Below, one piece after another: positions 7,513 to 16,694 of a DNA stretch of 30,529 bases. The notes below the pieces were generated by a model. The model was not told the DNA's origin, searched no databases, and saw nothing but the letters and a program-made list of their open reading frames with translations. The DNA comes from an uncultured Collinsella sp. Lineage in GTDB: Bacteria > Actinomycetota > Coriobacteriia > Coriobacteriales > Coriobacteriaceae. Where the stretch lies: assembly GCA_902492755.1 (NCBI GenBank), contig CABUNB010000030.1:1-30529 (forward strand), in the 5' to 3' direction. Position 1 is the first letter of the stretch. The number at the start of each line of letters is the position of its first letter. Made by a program: the position numbers and the translations under genes.

Positions 7513-8526
7513 ATGAGTGAATCGACTGCGGTGGAGGCGCCGGCGGCAAAGGAGCCGTTCTTTAAGATGTCCTCCATCCCGGGTGCCAATATTTTGGTGC
7601 CGCTTTTGTTGGGCTGCCTGCTCAACACGCTGTTTCCCGACCTGTTCAAAACGCTCGGCAGCTTTACGCTCGGCATGACCCAGCAGGGCGCAGGCCCGCT
7701 TGTTGGCGCTTTTTTGCTCATCGTCGGTACGACGATTTCGTTTAAGAGCGCTCCTGCCGCCGCTGCCCGCGGCGCCATCATCATCGCCGTCAAGCAGATC
7801 GTGGTCGTTGCCGTGTCGCTGCTCATCCTTTATGTGTTCAACGACAACCTGTTTGGCATCTCGGCCATGGTGATGCTGGCCGCTTGTACGGGTGCCAACA
7901 ACGCTATGTACGCCGGACTGATGGGTACCATGGGCAACGAGGCCGAGCGTGGCGCCGTCGCCATCACCACGCTGGTTGTCGGCCCTCCGGTCACGATGAT
8001 CGTGCTCGGCGCTGCCGGTCAGGCTCCGATCGGCTGGTCGCTCGTGGGCGCCATCCTGCCGATCGTCGTCGGCATTATCCTGGGTAACCTCTTCCCCAGC
8101 TTTAAGAAGATGATGGCACCGGCACTTTCCGCCATCATCGTGCTCGTCTTCTTTGCCATGGGCTCGACCATGACCTTTGGCCAGCTTATCAACGGTGGTC
8201 TTCCCGGCATCCTGCTCGGCGTGATCTGCTCGGTGGTCTTTGCAATTCCTGTCATCGCGGTCGATAAGCTCACGGGCGGTACGGGTGTCGCAGGTGCGGC
8301 CATTTCGAGCTGCGCCGGAGCCAATGTGGCCACGCCTGCTGCCATGGCAAGCGTCAACGAGGCCATGTACGGCGGCGCGGTGCTCGCGACGGCTACGGCG
8401 CAGGTTGCAGCATGTGCTATCGTAACGGCTATTTTGACCCCGCTGGTCACCAGCTGGTGCTACAAGCATTTTGAGGGTCAGGGCCACAGCAAGGCAACGA
8501 CCGACAAGGCCGCCGCAGCCGCCTAA
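7513..8526 (+). CDS. kdgT: 2-keto-3-deoxygluconate permease family transporter
   Basis: A 337-residue, highly hydrophobic protein with about ten membrane segments. The early stretch IPGANILVPLLLGCLLNTLFP (about residues 22-42), with proline and glycine-rich helices, is typical of KdgT, which imports 2-keto-3-deoxygluconate with protons. Start ATG at 7513 is preceded by AGGAG with 6-nt spacing and is preferred to an in-frame ATG at 7492. The tail is hydrophilic and Ala/Lys-rich. Its pairing with an SDR dehydrogenase suggests use of uronate- or pectin-derived sugar acids. No kdgK or kdgA gene is in the window, so the substrate is inferred from family only. Confidence 0.8.
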   Translation: MSESTAVEAPAAKEPFFKMSSIPGANILVPLLLGCLLNTLFPDLFKTLGSFTLGMTQQGAGPLVGAFLLIVGTTISFKSAPAAAARGAIIIAVKQIVVVAVSLLILYVFNDNLFGISAMVMLAACTGANNAMYAGLMGTMGNEAERGAVAITTLVVGPPVTMIVLGAAGQAPIGWSLVGAILPIVVGIILGNLFPSFKKMMAPALSAIIVLVFFAMGSTMTFGQLINGGLPGILLGVICSVVFAIPVIAVDKLTGGTGVAGAAISSCAGANVATPAAMASVNEAMYGGAVLATATAQVAACAIVTAILTPLVTSWCYKHFEGQGHSKATTDKAAAAA

Positions 8527-8565
8527 TGCCAAGCGGCAATCAAAGCTAAATAACTAACCATGCCA

Positions 8566-8601
8566 CAGGGCGGTCCCGGGGGAAATCCCGTGGCCGCCCT
8601 G
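8566..8601 (+). terminator. Stem-loop after the KdgT-like gene
   Basis: CAGGGCGG (8566-8573) pairs with CCGCCCTG (8594-8601), with additional G-C pairs inside. The T-run after it is poor (CAGTTTCTG), so termination efficiency is uncertain. Confidence 0.6.
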
Positions 8602-8996
8602 CAGTTTCTGCGGGGTCTCTGGGGCACTTTACCCTGCTAAAACTGGCATAACAGCTAGAGTGAACGTCGTACAAAGGCAAGGAAAAATACCAAACAAATC
8701 GGTGAACGGTAGTTGTTCGCGCTCGCATTTCCTGCGGATTTGTTAAAAACGTCCTAATGGTATAAAAAAAGAAACATATAACAGCCCTGATGAAGGGGGT
8801 GGCTATGTTATCCTTCTCAAACGGGTGAAATCTTGGGTTTTGGGTTGCAGTTCCAAGGTGGACAAACGTTTTTCCCTGTACCAACGTGTGGTGAAGAACG
8901 GAAGAAGCCGGTAGTGCAAGCCGATAATTCAAGAATTCAATAAGCAGCGGTGTGAGAGAGCGCCGCATTACACGTAACTAGGAGCGTGGTTACACA
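8602..8996 (+). promoter_or_regulatory. Long AT-richer leader region upstream of pflB
   Basis: This 395-bp gap has no supported gene. TTGTTA (8740-8745) and TATAAA (8761-8766), 15 bp apart, are the best promoter-like pair. If used, they would give a leader of about 220 nt. That leader contains a stem formed by ATAACA/GCC (8778-8786) with GGC/TGTTAT (8801-8811, two bases bulged). I see no match to a riboswitch class I know. The RBS GGAG lies about 12 nt before the pflB start, a long spacing. Confidence 0.35.
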
Positions 8997-11048
<2,052 letters not shown>

Positions 11049-11049
11049 C

Positions 11050-11074
11050 TATTGTTAGTGCTATACTAACAATA
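11050..11074 (+). promoter_or_regulatory. Hairpin I between pflB and the glycyl-radical gene
   Basis: TATTGTTAGT (11050-11059) and ACTAACAATA (11065-11074) form a perfect 10-bp stem with loop GCTAT. It begins one base after the pflB stop codon. It is AT-rich and lacks a terminator T-run; mRNA processing or 3' end protection is possible. Confidence 0.6.
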
Positions 11075-11090
11075 ACGATTACTGATTAGA

Positions 11091-11110
11091 GCGCCGGTTT
11101 CGGCCGGCGC
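11091..11110 (+). promoter_or_regulatory. Hairpin II between pflB and the glycyl-radical gene
   Basis: GCGCCGG (11091-11097) pairs with CCGGCGC (11104-11110) around TTTCGG. There is no T-run. It ends 10 nt before the AAGGAG ribosome site of the next gene, so it could act as a stable 5' end on a processed mRNA for the small subunit. Confidence 0.6.
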
Positions 11111-11133
11111 CTATCAATCGAAGGAGACACATT

Positions 11134-11385
11134 ATGAAGGTTTCTGAAGTTTCCGAGACTCAGGCCGATAACCTGGTCCACATGCTCGACGCTTACGCCG
11201 AGAAGGGTGGCCACCACCTGAACATCAACGTCTTCAACCGTGAGACGCTGCTCGACGCTCAGGCTCACCCCGAGAAGTACCCGCAGCTGACCATTCGCGT
11301 TTCCGGCTATGCCGTGAACTTCCACACGCTCACCAAGGAGCAGCAGGACGAGGTCATTTCGCGTACCTTCCACAACAAGTTCTAA
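11134..11385 (+). CDS. grcA: Stand-alone glycyl-radical domain of pyruvate formate-lyase (GrcA/YfiD-like)
   Basis: An 83-residue protein matching the C-terminus of E. coli PflB (GGHHLNINVFNRETLLDA, HPEKYPQLTIRVSGYAVNF, LTKEQQDEVISRTF). The radical glycine is Gly58 in RVSGYA. AAGGAG at 11121-11126 with 7-nt spacing and ATG 11134 show it is translated on its own. In E. coli GrcA (YfiD) is a spare part for oxygen-damaged PflB, which still has its own domain. Here the neighbouring PflB has none, so this small protein is probably an obligatory subunit, activated by the radical-SAM enzyme at 12866-13684. Confidence 0.95.
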   Translation: MKVSEVSETQADNLVHMLDAYAEKGGHHLNINVFNRETLLDAQAHPEKYPQLTIRVSGYAVNFHTLTKEQQDEVISRTFHNKF

Positions 11386-11407
11386 AGGGGTTTAACTCCC
11401 GCAGGAT

Positions 11408-11538
11408 CGCCGGGGCTGTTTGGGCTACCTCCCAAAACGTCCTCGGACATGCAAGAAGCCCTCGCTGCGCACTTCGTGCGGCGAGGGCTTCTTGCGTCCT
11501 GCGGAATATTTTGGGAGGTAGCCCAAACAGCCCCGGCG
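11408..11538 (+). repeat. Structured intergenic element, copy A
   Basis: The outer stem pairs 11408-11437 with 11509-11538 (30 bp, perfect). Inside it GTCCTC (11439-11444) lies opposite TGCGGAATA (11500-11508). GGAC (11445-11448) pairs with GTCC (11496-11499). AT is bulged at 11449-11450. The inner stem pairs GCAAGAAGCCCTCGC (11451-11465) with 11481-11495, capped by CGCAC-TTC-GTGCG. The internal loops recur in copies B, C and D while the stem sequences change. It lies 22 bp after the glycyl-radical gene and before degV. It may double as a terminator or mRNA end, though no T-run follows. Confidence 0.8.
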
Positions 11539-11823
11539 GGGTCCTGTGTAGCCACCCTTTAGGCGGAACTCTCCTAATGGGTTGAGCGTTCTGGATTCTT
11601 GCTTGCTACCGTTTATCGCGTATAGCTACCGTTTGCGGAATAAGTAACACTCCTTAATAAACCGTGTAGAATCTCAAATAAGCACGGAGTTTTCCAGGGA
11701 GACGCTGTCCTTTGTTGTGTGCAAGGGGCGGCGTCTCTTTGGCGCTTGGAGGCCGTTCTGCAGCAGGACGGCGGACGTGCGTCACATATTGAAAAGCCAA
11801 CGTCGAGATGGGTCGTGATAAGA
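11539..11823 (+). promoter_or_regulatory. Leader region of the DegV gene
   Basis: No gene seen. GCTACCGTTT occurs twice (11605-11614 and 11625-11634), 20 bp apart, as possible tandem protein sites. GAGACGC (11699-11705) pairs with GCGTCTC (11731-11737) and is followed by TTT, a terminator-like hairpin about 85 bp before the degV start. Confidence 0.35.
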
Positions 11824-12678
11824 ATGGGCAAGTACGTAATCGTGGTTGAGTCTGGTTCGGATGTGACGCCGGAGCTCTGCGAGCGCTATGGCATCGTGCG
11901 CGTGCCCATGCATGTCACGATTGGCGACGAGACCGTCGAAGACGGATCGATCGACCCGCTTGAGATTTACTCGCGCTGCAACGAGTTTGGTGTGATGCCC
12001 AAGACCAGCGGTTGCTCGCCGGCGGATTTTGCGCATGTGTACGACCGCATCCACGCCGAGCGGCCCGATGCGACCATTTTGCATCTTGCGTATTCCGAGG
12101 TTACGACCTGCTCGCATCAGTCGTCGAAGATTGCGGCAAAGGGCCGCGATTACGTTTTCTCCATGGATACACGCTTTGTGTCGGTGGGCCAGTCGCTTGT
12201 CGCCGTTGAGACCGCCAAGTATATCGAAACCCATCCGGATGCCACCGTCGACGAAATTTTCTCTTTCACCAATTCGGTGATGGACCGCGTGCTGTTGGGC
12301 TTTGTTCCTACCGACCTTGCCTTCCTTAAGGCCGGCGGTCGTTTGTCCAACGTGGCATTCCTCGGTGCCCATCTGCTCAAGATTAAGCCCTGCATTGAGG
12401 TAACGGGCGGCAAGTTCGTGGCGACCAAGAAGCTCCGCGGCTCTATGCTCAAATGCGCCCGTGCCTTTATTGACCACATGGTTGCGAAGGGCGATATTGA
12501 TTACTCGCACATTGGCTTGGCGTATTCGGTAGGTCTTTCCGAGGAGCTGCGCGATGATATGGAGGTCTACGCGCATGAACTCGGCTTTAAGGACGTTACC
12601 TGGACTCAGGTCGGCGGCGTCATCTCGAGCCACTGCGGCCCGACCGCCTTTGGCGCGGTGCTTACGCTTAAGGCGTAG
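11824..12678 (+). CDS. DegV family fatty-acid-binding protein
   Basis: A 284-residue DegV protein. The family binds fatty acids; some members (FakB) present them to a fatty acid kinase. Seen here: the N-terminal VVESGSDVTPEL, then TSGCSPADF (family TSxPSPxDF) near residue 61, and LAFLKAGGRLSNVAFLGAHLLKIKPCI around 160-186, which forms the lipid pocket. ATG 11824 begins the conserved domain, but its ribosome site is weak. The longer in-frame extension upstream looks non-coding. It sits between the Pfl subunit genes and the Pfl activase gene; a functional link is not evident. Confidence 0.85.
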   Translation: MGKYVIVVESGSDVTPELCERYGIVRVPMHVTIGDETVEDGSIDPLEIYSRCNEFGVMPKTSGCSPADFAHVYDRIHAERPDATILHLAYSEVTTCSHQSSKIAAKGRDYVFSMDTRFVSVGQSLVAVETAKYIETHPDATVDEIFSFTNSVMDRVLLGFVPTDLAFLKAGGRLSNVAFLGAHLLKIKPCIEVTGGKFVATKKLRGSMLKCARAFIDHMVAKGDIDYSHIGLAYSVGLSEELRDDMEVYAHELGFKDVTWTQVGGVISSHCGPTAFGAVLTLKA

Positions 12679-12708
12679 GACCTAGCGTCTATCGATTTCT
12701 ATTGCTTC

Positions 12709-12746
12709 GGCGGCGAGCGGGTTGTGACAACCTTCCCGCCGCTTTT
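12709..12746 (+). terminator. Terminator after the DegV gene
   Basis: A GC-rich stem (GCGG at 12710-12713 with CCGC at 12739-12742, and GGTTG with CAACC inside) is followed by TTTT at 12743-12746, about 65 bp past the stop codon. Confidence 0.6.
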
Positions 12747-12865
12747 GCGTGGAGTCAAATAGGACGATCTAATTGACCGCTAAACCGTTTCGCCATCAGG
12801 CGTATGGGCTAGAATGGCTCTGGCATTTTAATTGACAAAAACCAAAGAGAGGCAAGGTTGCGGGA

Positions 12866-13684
12866 ATGGCTGAGATGACGCTTGAGGGTGTGGATGCTCA
12901 TCCCGAGGACTCTGCGTATGCCCTGGGTCGCGTGCATTCGATCGAGACGATGGGAACGGTCGACGGACCCGGCATCCGCTTTGTGGTGTTTGTTCAGGGC
13001 TGTCCCATGCGCTGCGCGTATTGCCACAATCCCGATACCTGGTCTGTTAACGGCGGCACGATGGTGACCGTCGAGCATCTCATGGACGAGTTCCAGAGCA
13101 ACCATGAGTTCTACCGTAGCGGCGGCATTACCGTTTCGGGTGGCGAACCGCTCCTGCAGCCCGAGTTTTTGGCCGACCTGTTCCGCGTGATGCACAACAA
13201 CCCCGATGGCCGCGTGCATACCTGCCTAGACAGCTGCGGATATGCGTTTGACCCCAACCACCCCGAGAAGTTCGACGCTGTGCTCAACGAGACCGATATG
13301 GTGCTGCTCGACATCAAGCATGCCGATCCGGTTGAGCATAAAAAGCTGACCGGTTGCGATCCTGCGCGCATCCTGGCGTTTGGCGATGAGCTTGCCCGTC
13401 GCAAGATTAGGGTCGTTATTCGACATGTGGTGGTGCCGGGCATTACCGACACGGTGGAGGAGTGTGAGGCGCTCGGCCGCCTGATTGCCCCGTGGCATAA
13501 CGTGGTGGGCCTGGAGATGCTGCCGTATCACACGATGGGTGTCGTCAAGTACGAGCAACTGGGTATTCCCTATAAGCTCGAGGGCGTGCCCCAGATGGAT
13601 ACCGCGCGCATGCCCGAGCTGCGCAACGCCGTCATGGCCGGCATGAAAAAGCGCCGTGCGGAGCTCAGGTCGGCCATCGGCTAA
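12866..13684 (+). CDS. pflA: Pyruvate formate-lyase activating enzyme (radical SAM)
   Basis: A 272-residue radical-SAM enzyme that uses a [4Fe-4S] cluster and S-adenosylmethionine to abstract hydrogen from the radical glycine of pyruvate formate-lyase. The cluster motif is Cys46, Cys50 and Cys53 in GCPMRCAYCHNPDTW. Further family motifs are GTVDGPGIRFV near 30, GGITVSGGEPLLQ near 86 and VVVPGITD near 188. The likely target is Gly58 of the separate small subunit at 11134-11385, an inference. Compared with E. coli PflA (246 residues) it has about 20 extra N-terminal residues. Start ATG at 12866 follows GAGAGGCAAGG. It is separated from pflB by degV and a terminator, so it probably has its own promoter. 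Confidence 0.93.
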   Translation: MAEMTLEGVDAHPEDSAYALGRVHSIETMGTVDGPGIRFVVFVQGCPMRCAYCHNPDTWSVNGGTMVTVEHLMDEFQSNHEFYRSGGITVSGGEPLLQPEFLADLFRVMHNNPDGRVHTCLDSCGYAFDPNHPEKFDAVLNETDMVLLDIKHADPVEHKKLTGCDPARILAFGDELARRKIRVVIRHVVVPGITDTVEECEALGRLIAPWHNVVGLEMLPYHTMGVVKYEQLGIPYKLEGVPQMDTARMPELRNAVMAGMKKRRAELRSAIG

Positions 13685-13715
13685 TAAGCCCGTCCCAAAT
13701 TGACTACCTTTTAAG

Positions 13716-13904
13716 ATGTGCAACAAGGTGGGTTGGATCAGCGAGGACGGTTGCTATTCGACATGCGATGCCGGACTGATCGAAGTCGACGGCCATAGCT
13801 ATGTCATGAGCGTCATGACATCGATGCCGTGGAGCGACCGCTCGAGCGAGGTTACGGCCGCGATTGCAAAAGCTCTGTTTGATACGCGAGCTGCACTGGC
13901 TTAG
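13716..13904 (+). pseudogene. Remnant of a class A beta-lactamase-like serine hydrolase (C-terminal fragment)
   Basis: 62 codons reading CNKVGWISEDG, then DAGLIEVDGHSYVMSVMTSMPW and a final helix. This resembles the end of class A beta-lactamase-like serine hydrolases: the KTG-type strand (here KVG), then the strand with the DxGIV-like turn and the C-terminal helix. The upstream two thirds with the SxxK and SxN motifs are missing: immediately before it is the pflA stop. There is no ribosome site at the ATG. It is best read as a decayed gene end; a small expressed protein is less likely. Confidence 0.5.
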
Positions 13905-13982
13905 CGTGTTCGTTTGGCGAGGTCAAACAAAATGCTGGTACCATACCGTGGTTGAGAATTTCGTATAGGTTTGGGGAATGGT

Positions 13983-14723
13983 ATGGCTACCATCGCGATT
14001 ATCGGTGCGCTCGAAAAAGAGATCATGCAGATTAAGGAAGAGCTGAGCGACGTTTGCGAGGCGCGGGAGGCAGGCTTGACCGTTGTGAGCGGTGAGCTCG
14101 ACGGTCTGACAGTTGTCGCCACAACGGCGGGCATGGGCACGGTGAACGCCGCCGCTGCAACACAGCACCTCATTAGCAAGTATGCTCCGCAGGCTGTTGT
14201 GTTTTCGGGCATTGCGGGCGGTTTGAACCCCAAGCTCCATATCGACGACGTGGTCATTGGCAAACGCCTACGCTATCTGGATACCGATACCGCGCTTATC
14301 GCCGAGTCCGCACCGGGGCTCGAGGAGTTTGGCTCGACACCCGCGCTGGTCGATATTGCCGTCGACGTGCTTGCTGAGCGTGGGTTTGTCGACGCTTCGA
14401 CAAATGCAGTCGCTTCGAACGAGGGCACCAAGCAGTTCCTGGTCGGCACGATTGCCACGGGTAACCGCTTTGTGACGGGCGCCGCCATGCGCAACGACGC
14501 TATCGAGGCGACGCATGCCGATTGTGTCGGCATGGAGGGCGCGGCAATTGCCCATGTCGCAACCAAAAATGGTGTCGATTGCCTGGTGTTGCGCGCTATC
14601 AGCGATAATTGTGACGAGGCGTACGATGCAATTTGCGATCGAGAGTTCGATCTATTCGAGTATGCGCGTGTCGCAAGTGACATCACGCTCGATATCGTCC
14701 GCCGCATTGCCGCTGCGCAATAG
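13983..14723 (+). CDS. mtnN: 5'-methylthioadenosine/S-adenosylhomocysteine nucleosidase
   Basis: A 246-residue Pfs-type nucleosidase that cleaves adenine from methylthioadenosine, S-adenosylhomocysteine and, in radical-SAM organisms, 5'-deoxyadenosine. Motifs: IGALEKEI with the catalytic-type Glu at 12, TTAGMGTVNAAAAT, VVFSGIAGGLNP, MEGAAIAHVA (substrate-binding Met/Glu) and LRAISDNCDE with the catalytic Asp. ATG 13983 is chosen because GGGG lies 6 nt upstream; an in-frame TTG at 13971 is a weaker option. It would recycle the 5'-deoxyadenosine released by the nearby PflA, a plausible but unproven connection. Confidence 0.93.
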   Translation: MATIAIIGALEKEIMQIKEELSDVCEAREAGLTVVSGELDGLTVVATTAGMGTVNAAAATQHLISKYAPQAVVFSGIAGGLNPKLHIDDVVIGKRLRYLDTDTALIAESAPGLEEFGSTPALVDIAVDVLAERGFVDASTNAVASNEGTKQFLVGTIATGNRFVTGAAMRNDAIEATHADCVGMEGAAIAHVATKNGVDCLVLRAISDNCDEAYDAICDREFDLFEYARVASDITLDIVRRIAAAQ

Positions 14724-14761
14724 CGCGCTCTTTTGTAAGAACCTACGACCAAGGAGTGTCC

Positions 14762-15352
14762 ATGGCCGATTCCATTAACTACCAGCTTGCCAAGTTCGTC
14801 GCCAGCTACGGCAAGGTTTCGCAGATTCCCGAGTCCACCTGCCCCGAGGTGAGCTTTGTGGGTCGCTCCAATGTGGGCAAGTCGTCGATTATGAACAAGC
14901 TCTTTGGCCGCAAGAACCTGGTCAAGGTTTCGAGCACACCGGGCAAGACGAGCAACATCAATTTCTTCGAGGCCGACGACGTGCACTTCGTCGACCTGCC
15001 GGGCTATGGTTTCGCCCGTCGTTCTAAGGCCGAGCGTGACCGCTGGGCCGAGCTTATCGGCGATTTCTTTGACTCCGAGCGCAGCTTTAACTTGGTCGTC
15101 TCGCTGGTGGACATTCGTCACGACCCCAGCAAGCTCGACCACGACATGATCGACTACCTACAGGGCAACGAGTTCAACTTTATCGTCTGCCTTACCAAAG
15201 CCGACAAGCTCAGCCGCACCCAGCAGGCCCGCCAGGCAGCAGCCATCAAAAAGCAGCTCAACGTCCCTGCCGAAAACGTAATCATCACAAGCTCCCAGAC
15301 CGGCACCGGCATCGACGAACTCAAACGCCGCATCGCCGAGGCCTGCCTCTAG
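14762..15352 (+). CDS. engB: Ribosome-biogenesis GTPase EngB/YsxC
   Basis: A 196-residue TrmE-Era-EngA-EngB-Septin-like GTPase needed for large-subunit ribosome assembly. G1 GRSNVGKSS is at 34-42, the G2 threonine in STPGKT near 59, G3 DLPGYGFA at 78-85 and G4 TKAD at 145-148. ATG 14762 is preceded by AAGGAG with 5-6 nt spacing. It starts 38 bp after mtnN and may be co-transcribed with it. It is convergent with thrB, and the gap between them contains structured element copy B. Confidence 0.95.
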   Translation: MADSINYQLAKFVASYGKVSQIPESTCPEVSFVGRSNVGKSSIMNKLFGRKNLVKVSSTPGKTSNINFFEADDVHFVDLPGYGFARRSKAERDRWAELIGDFFDSERSFNLVVSLVDIRHDPSKLDHDMIDYLQGNEFNFIVCLTKADKLSRTQQARQAAAIKKQLNVPAENVIITSSQTGTGIDELKRRIAEACL

Positions 15353-15428
15353 CAAGTGCCCCTTACCAGCAAGAGCCCCTGCCAATAAAAAGCAACTATC
15401 AGCCCGGCGCCCCTTCAAAGCGTGGGTC

Positions 15429-15615
15429 CCTGTAGACATCCTCAGCAAGGTAGGCGCAGGGACGGTCGGGATGTTCCCTCAAAATCATTCCGCAGCGCGA
15501 AGGCCCCTTGTCCGTCGCTCCGTAGGAGCAGGACAAGGGGCCTTCATGCGCGAGGACGATTTTGAGGGAACATCCCGACCGTCCCGGACAGGTATATGAG
15601 GAGGATGTCTACAGG
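15429..15615 (-). repeat. Structured intergenic element, copy B, with an extra flanking inverted repeat
   Basis: Core 15459-15585: the outer stem pairs 15459-15486 with 15558-15585 (28 bp). Read on the minus strand the loops are GTCCTC (15552-15557) and TGCGGAAT (15487-15494). GCGC (15548-15551) pairs with GCGC (15495-15498). The inner stem pairs 15499-15513 with 15531-15545, capped by GCTCC-TAC-GGAGC. Outside the core, CCTGTAGACATCCTC (15429-15443) is repeated inverted at 15601-15615, the latter containing the thrB stop codon. It lies between the convergent engB and thrB genes, so it could act as a bidirectional 3' structure. Confidence 0.8.
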
Positions 15616-16490
15616 TACTCGATTTGAGCGCCTTCCGTGTCGCACGTCAGAATGTGCGTATCGCACTTGGGGAACTGCTCGCGCAGCTTGACCTGCAGGA
15701 ACTTCGCCACGATGGTATCGTCGGTTACGGCCATGAGGGTCGAGCCGGAGCCGCTGATCCAGATGGTCTTGGCGCCGCCGTTAAGGCAGGTGTCGCGCAC
15801 AGCGTTGTAGTCGGGAATCAGACGGCGGCGATAGGGCTCCTGGATACGGTCGTCATTGGCGGCGGCAATCAGGTCCAGATCGCCGGTCTCGAGACCGCGC
15901 GTCATGCCGGCGATGCGGCCCATCTGCCATACGGCGGTGGAAAGCGGAATCTCCTGCGGCACGACCTTGCGCGCCTCACTCGTGTGCACCTCGTAGGGTG
16001 GAATGACGGTAATAAAACGCAGGCGATCGCTCACCTCGTAGCGCAGGCACTGGGGGAGCGAATCGGTCGGCGTAAAGGAGCAGACGGCGCCGCCCAGGAT
16101 AGCGGGGGCGACGTTATCGGGATGGCCCTCGACCTCGGTGGCAATGCGGACGAGCTCGGCGCGGTCGACGGTGTGGCCCGTCAGCGCGGCGGCGGCCATA
16201 ATGCCGGCGACAACGCAGGTGGAGCTGGAACCCAGGCCACGAGCGACGGGAACGTCAGTCTGAATGTCGATGGCGACGGGAAAGGCCGGCTCGCCCCAGG
16301 CGGCCAGAGCATCGACAAAGCTCACATAGACCAGGTTATTCTCGTTTTGGAACTCCTCGGGGCAGCCCGTGATGGTGAGCTTGTCGGCGCGCTCGAAGGT
16401 GAAGTGCGAGTAAAGGCTGACGGCCATGCCGAGGGTGTCGTAGCCGATGCCCAAGTTGGCGCTTGTTGCTGGGACGGTGATTTTGATCAT
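15609..16490 (-). CDS. thrB: Homoserine kinase
   Basis: A 293-residue GHMP-family kinase that phosphorylates homoserine with ATP, the penultimate step to threonine. Seen: N-terminal VPATSANLGIGYDTLG (residues 6-21), the ATP loop PVARGLGSSST at 81-91, the middle EGHPDNVAPAILGG and the C-terminal ISGSGSTLMAV. The start ATG at 16490 has AGGAGG upstream. thrC lies upstream on the same strand, separated by 204 bp that hold a terminator and structured element copy C, so thrB may be transcribed separately. The extreme 3' end belongs to the inverted repeat that flanks element copy B. Confidence 0.95.
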   Translation of the reverse strand: MIKITVPATSANLGIGYDTLGMAVSLYSHFTFERADKLTITGCPEEFQNENNLVYVSFVDALAAWGEPAFPVAIDIQTDVPVARGLGSSSTCVVAGIMAAAALTGHTVDRAELVRIATEVEGHPDNVAPAILGGAVCSFTPTDSLPQCLRYEVSDRLRFITVIPPYEVHTSEARKVVPQEIPLSTAVWQMGRIAGMTRGLETGDLDLIAAANDDRIQEPYRRRLIPDYNAVRDTCLNGGAKTIWISGSGSTLMAVTDDTIVAKFLQVKLREQFPKCDTHILTCDTEGAQIEYL

Positions 16491-16503
16491 GTGAGTCCTC
16501 CTG

Positions 16504-16615
16504 GCGTGCCTGGCTGTTTAGTTCGCTGCTCGGGCAGTCCTGCGCAAGACGGAAAGCACATTAAGTGCTTTCCTTTGCGTGCGGAACTCGCGACGAACTA
16601 AACAGCCAGGCACGC
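16504..16615 (+). repeat. Structured intergenic element, copy C
   Basis: The outer stem pairs 16504-16525 with 16594-16615 (22 bp, perfect). The inner hairpin GGAAAGCAC (16551-16559) pairs with GTGCTTTCC (16565-16573) around ATTAA. Between them CGCAA pairs with TTGCG, flanked by GTCCTG on the 5' side and TGCGGAAC (from 16580) on the 3' side, matching the constant internal loop of copies A, B and D. It is the most divergent copy, with about 11 extra unpaired bases on the left. It ends 11 bp upstream of the thrB start, so on the minus strand it lies in the likely thrB leader. Confidence 0.7.
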
Positions 16616-16661
16616 TGTGCGCGTTCGTCATCATCCCGGGGGTTATCTGATGAAAGAAAGT

Positions 16662-16681
16662 GCGCCGGCTTTCGCCGGCGC
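16662..16681 (-). terminator. Terminator of threonine synthase
   Basis: GCGCCGGC (16662-16669) pairs with GCCGGCGC (16674-16681) around TTTC. Read on the minus strand it is followed by ACTTTCTTTC, and it starts about 14 bp after the thrC stop. Confidence 0.75.
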
Positions 16682-16694
16682 CTTATAAGGGATT

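Noticed and set aside
7147..8532. A 461-codon minus-strand frame opposite kdgT and the SDR end
   Set aside because: It crosses two well-supported plus-strand genes and has a shadow-type composition.
8786..8831. Possible hammerhead ribozyme (CTGATGA followed later by GAAA) in the pflB leader
   Set aside because: The GAAA is not directly after a closing stem II and no stem III/cleavage site fits.
11386..11565. Element A as an ordinary rho-independent terminator of the pfl operon
   Set aside because: No T-run follows on either strand, the stem is far longer than needed, and its internal loops recur at three other loci, so the terminator label alone does not explain it.
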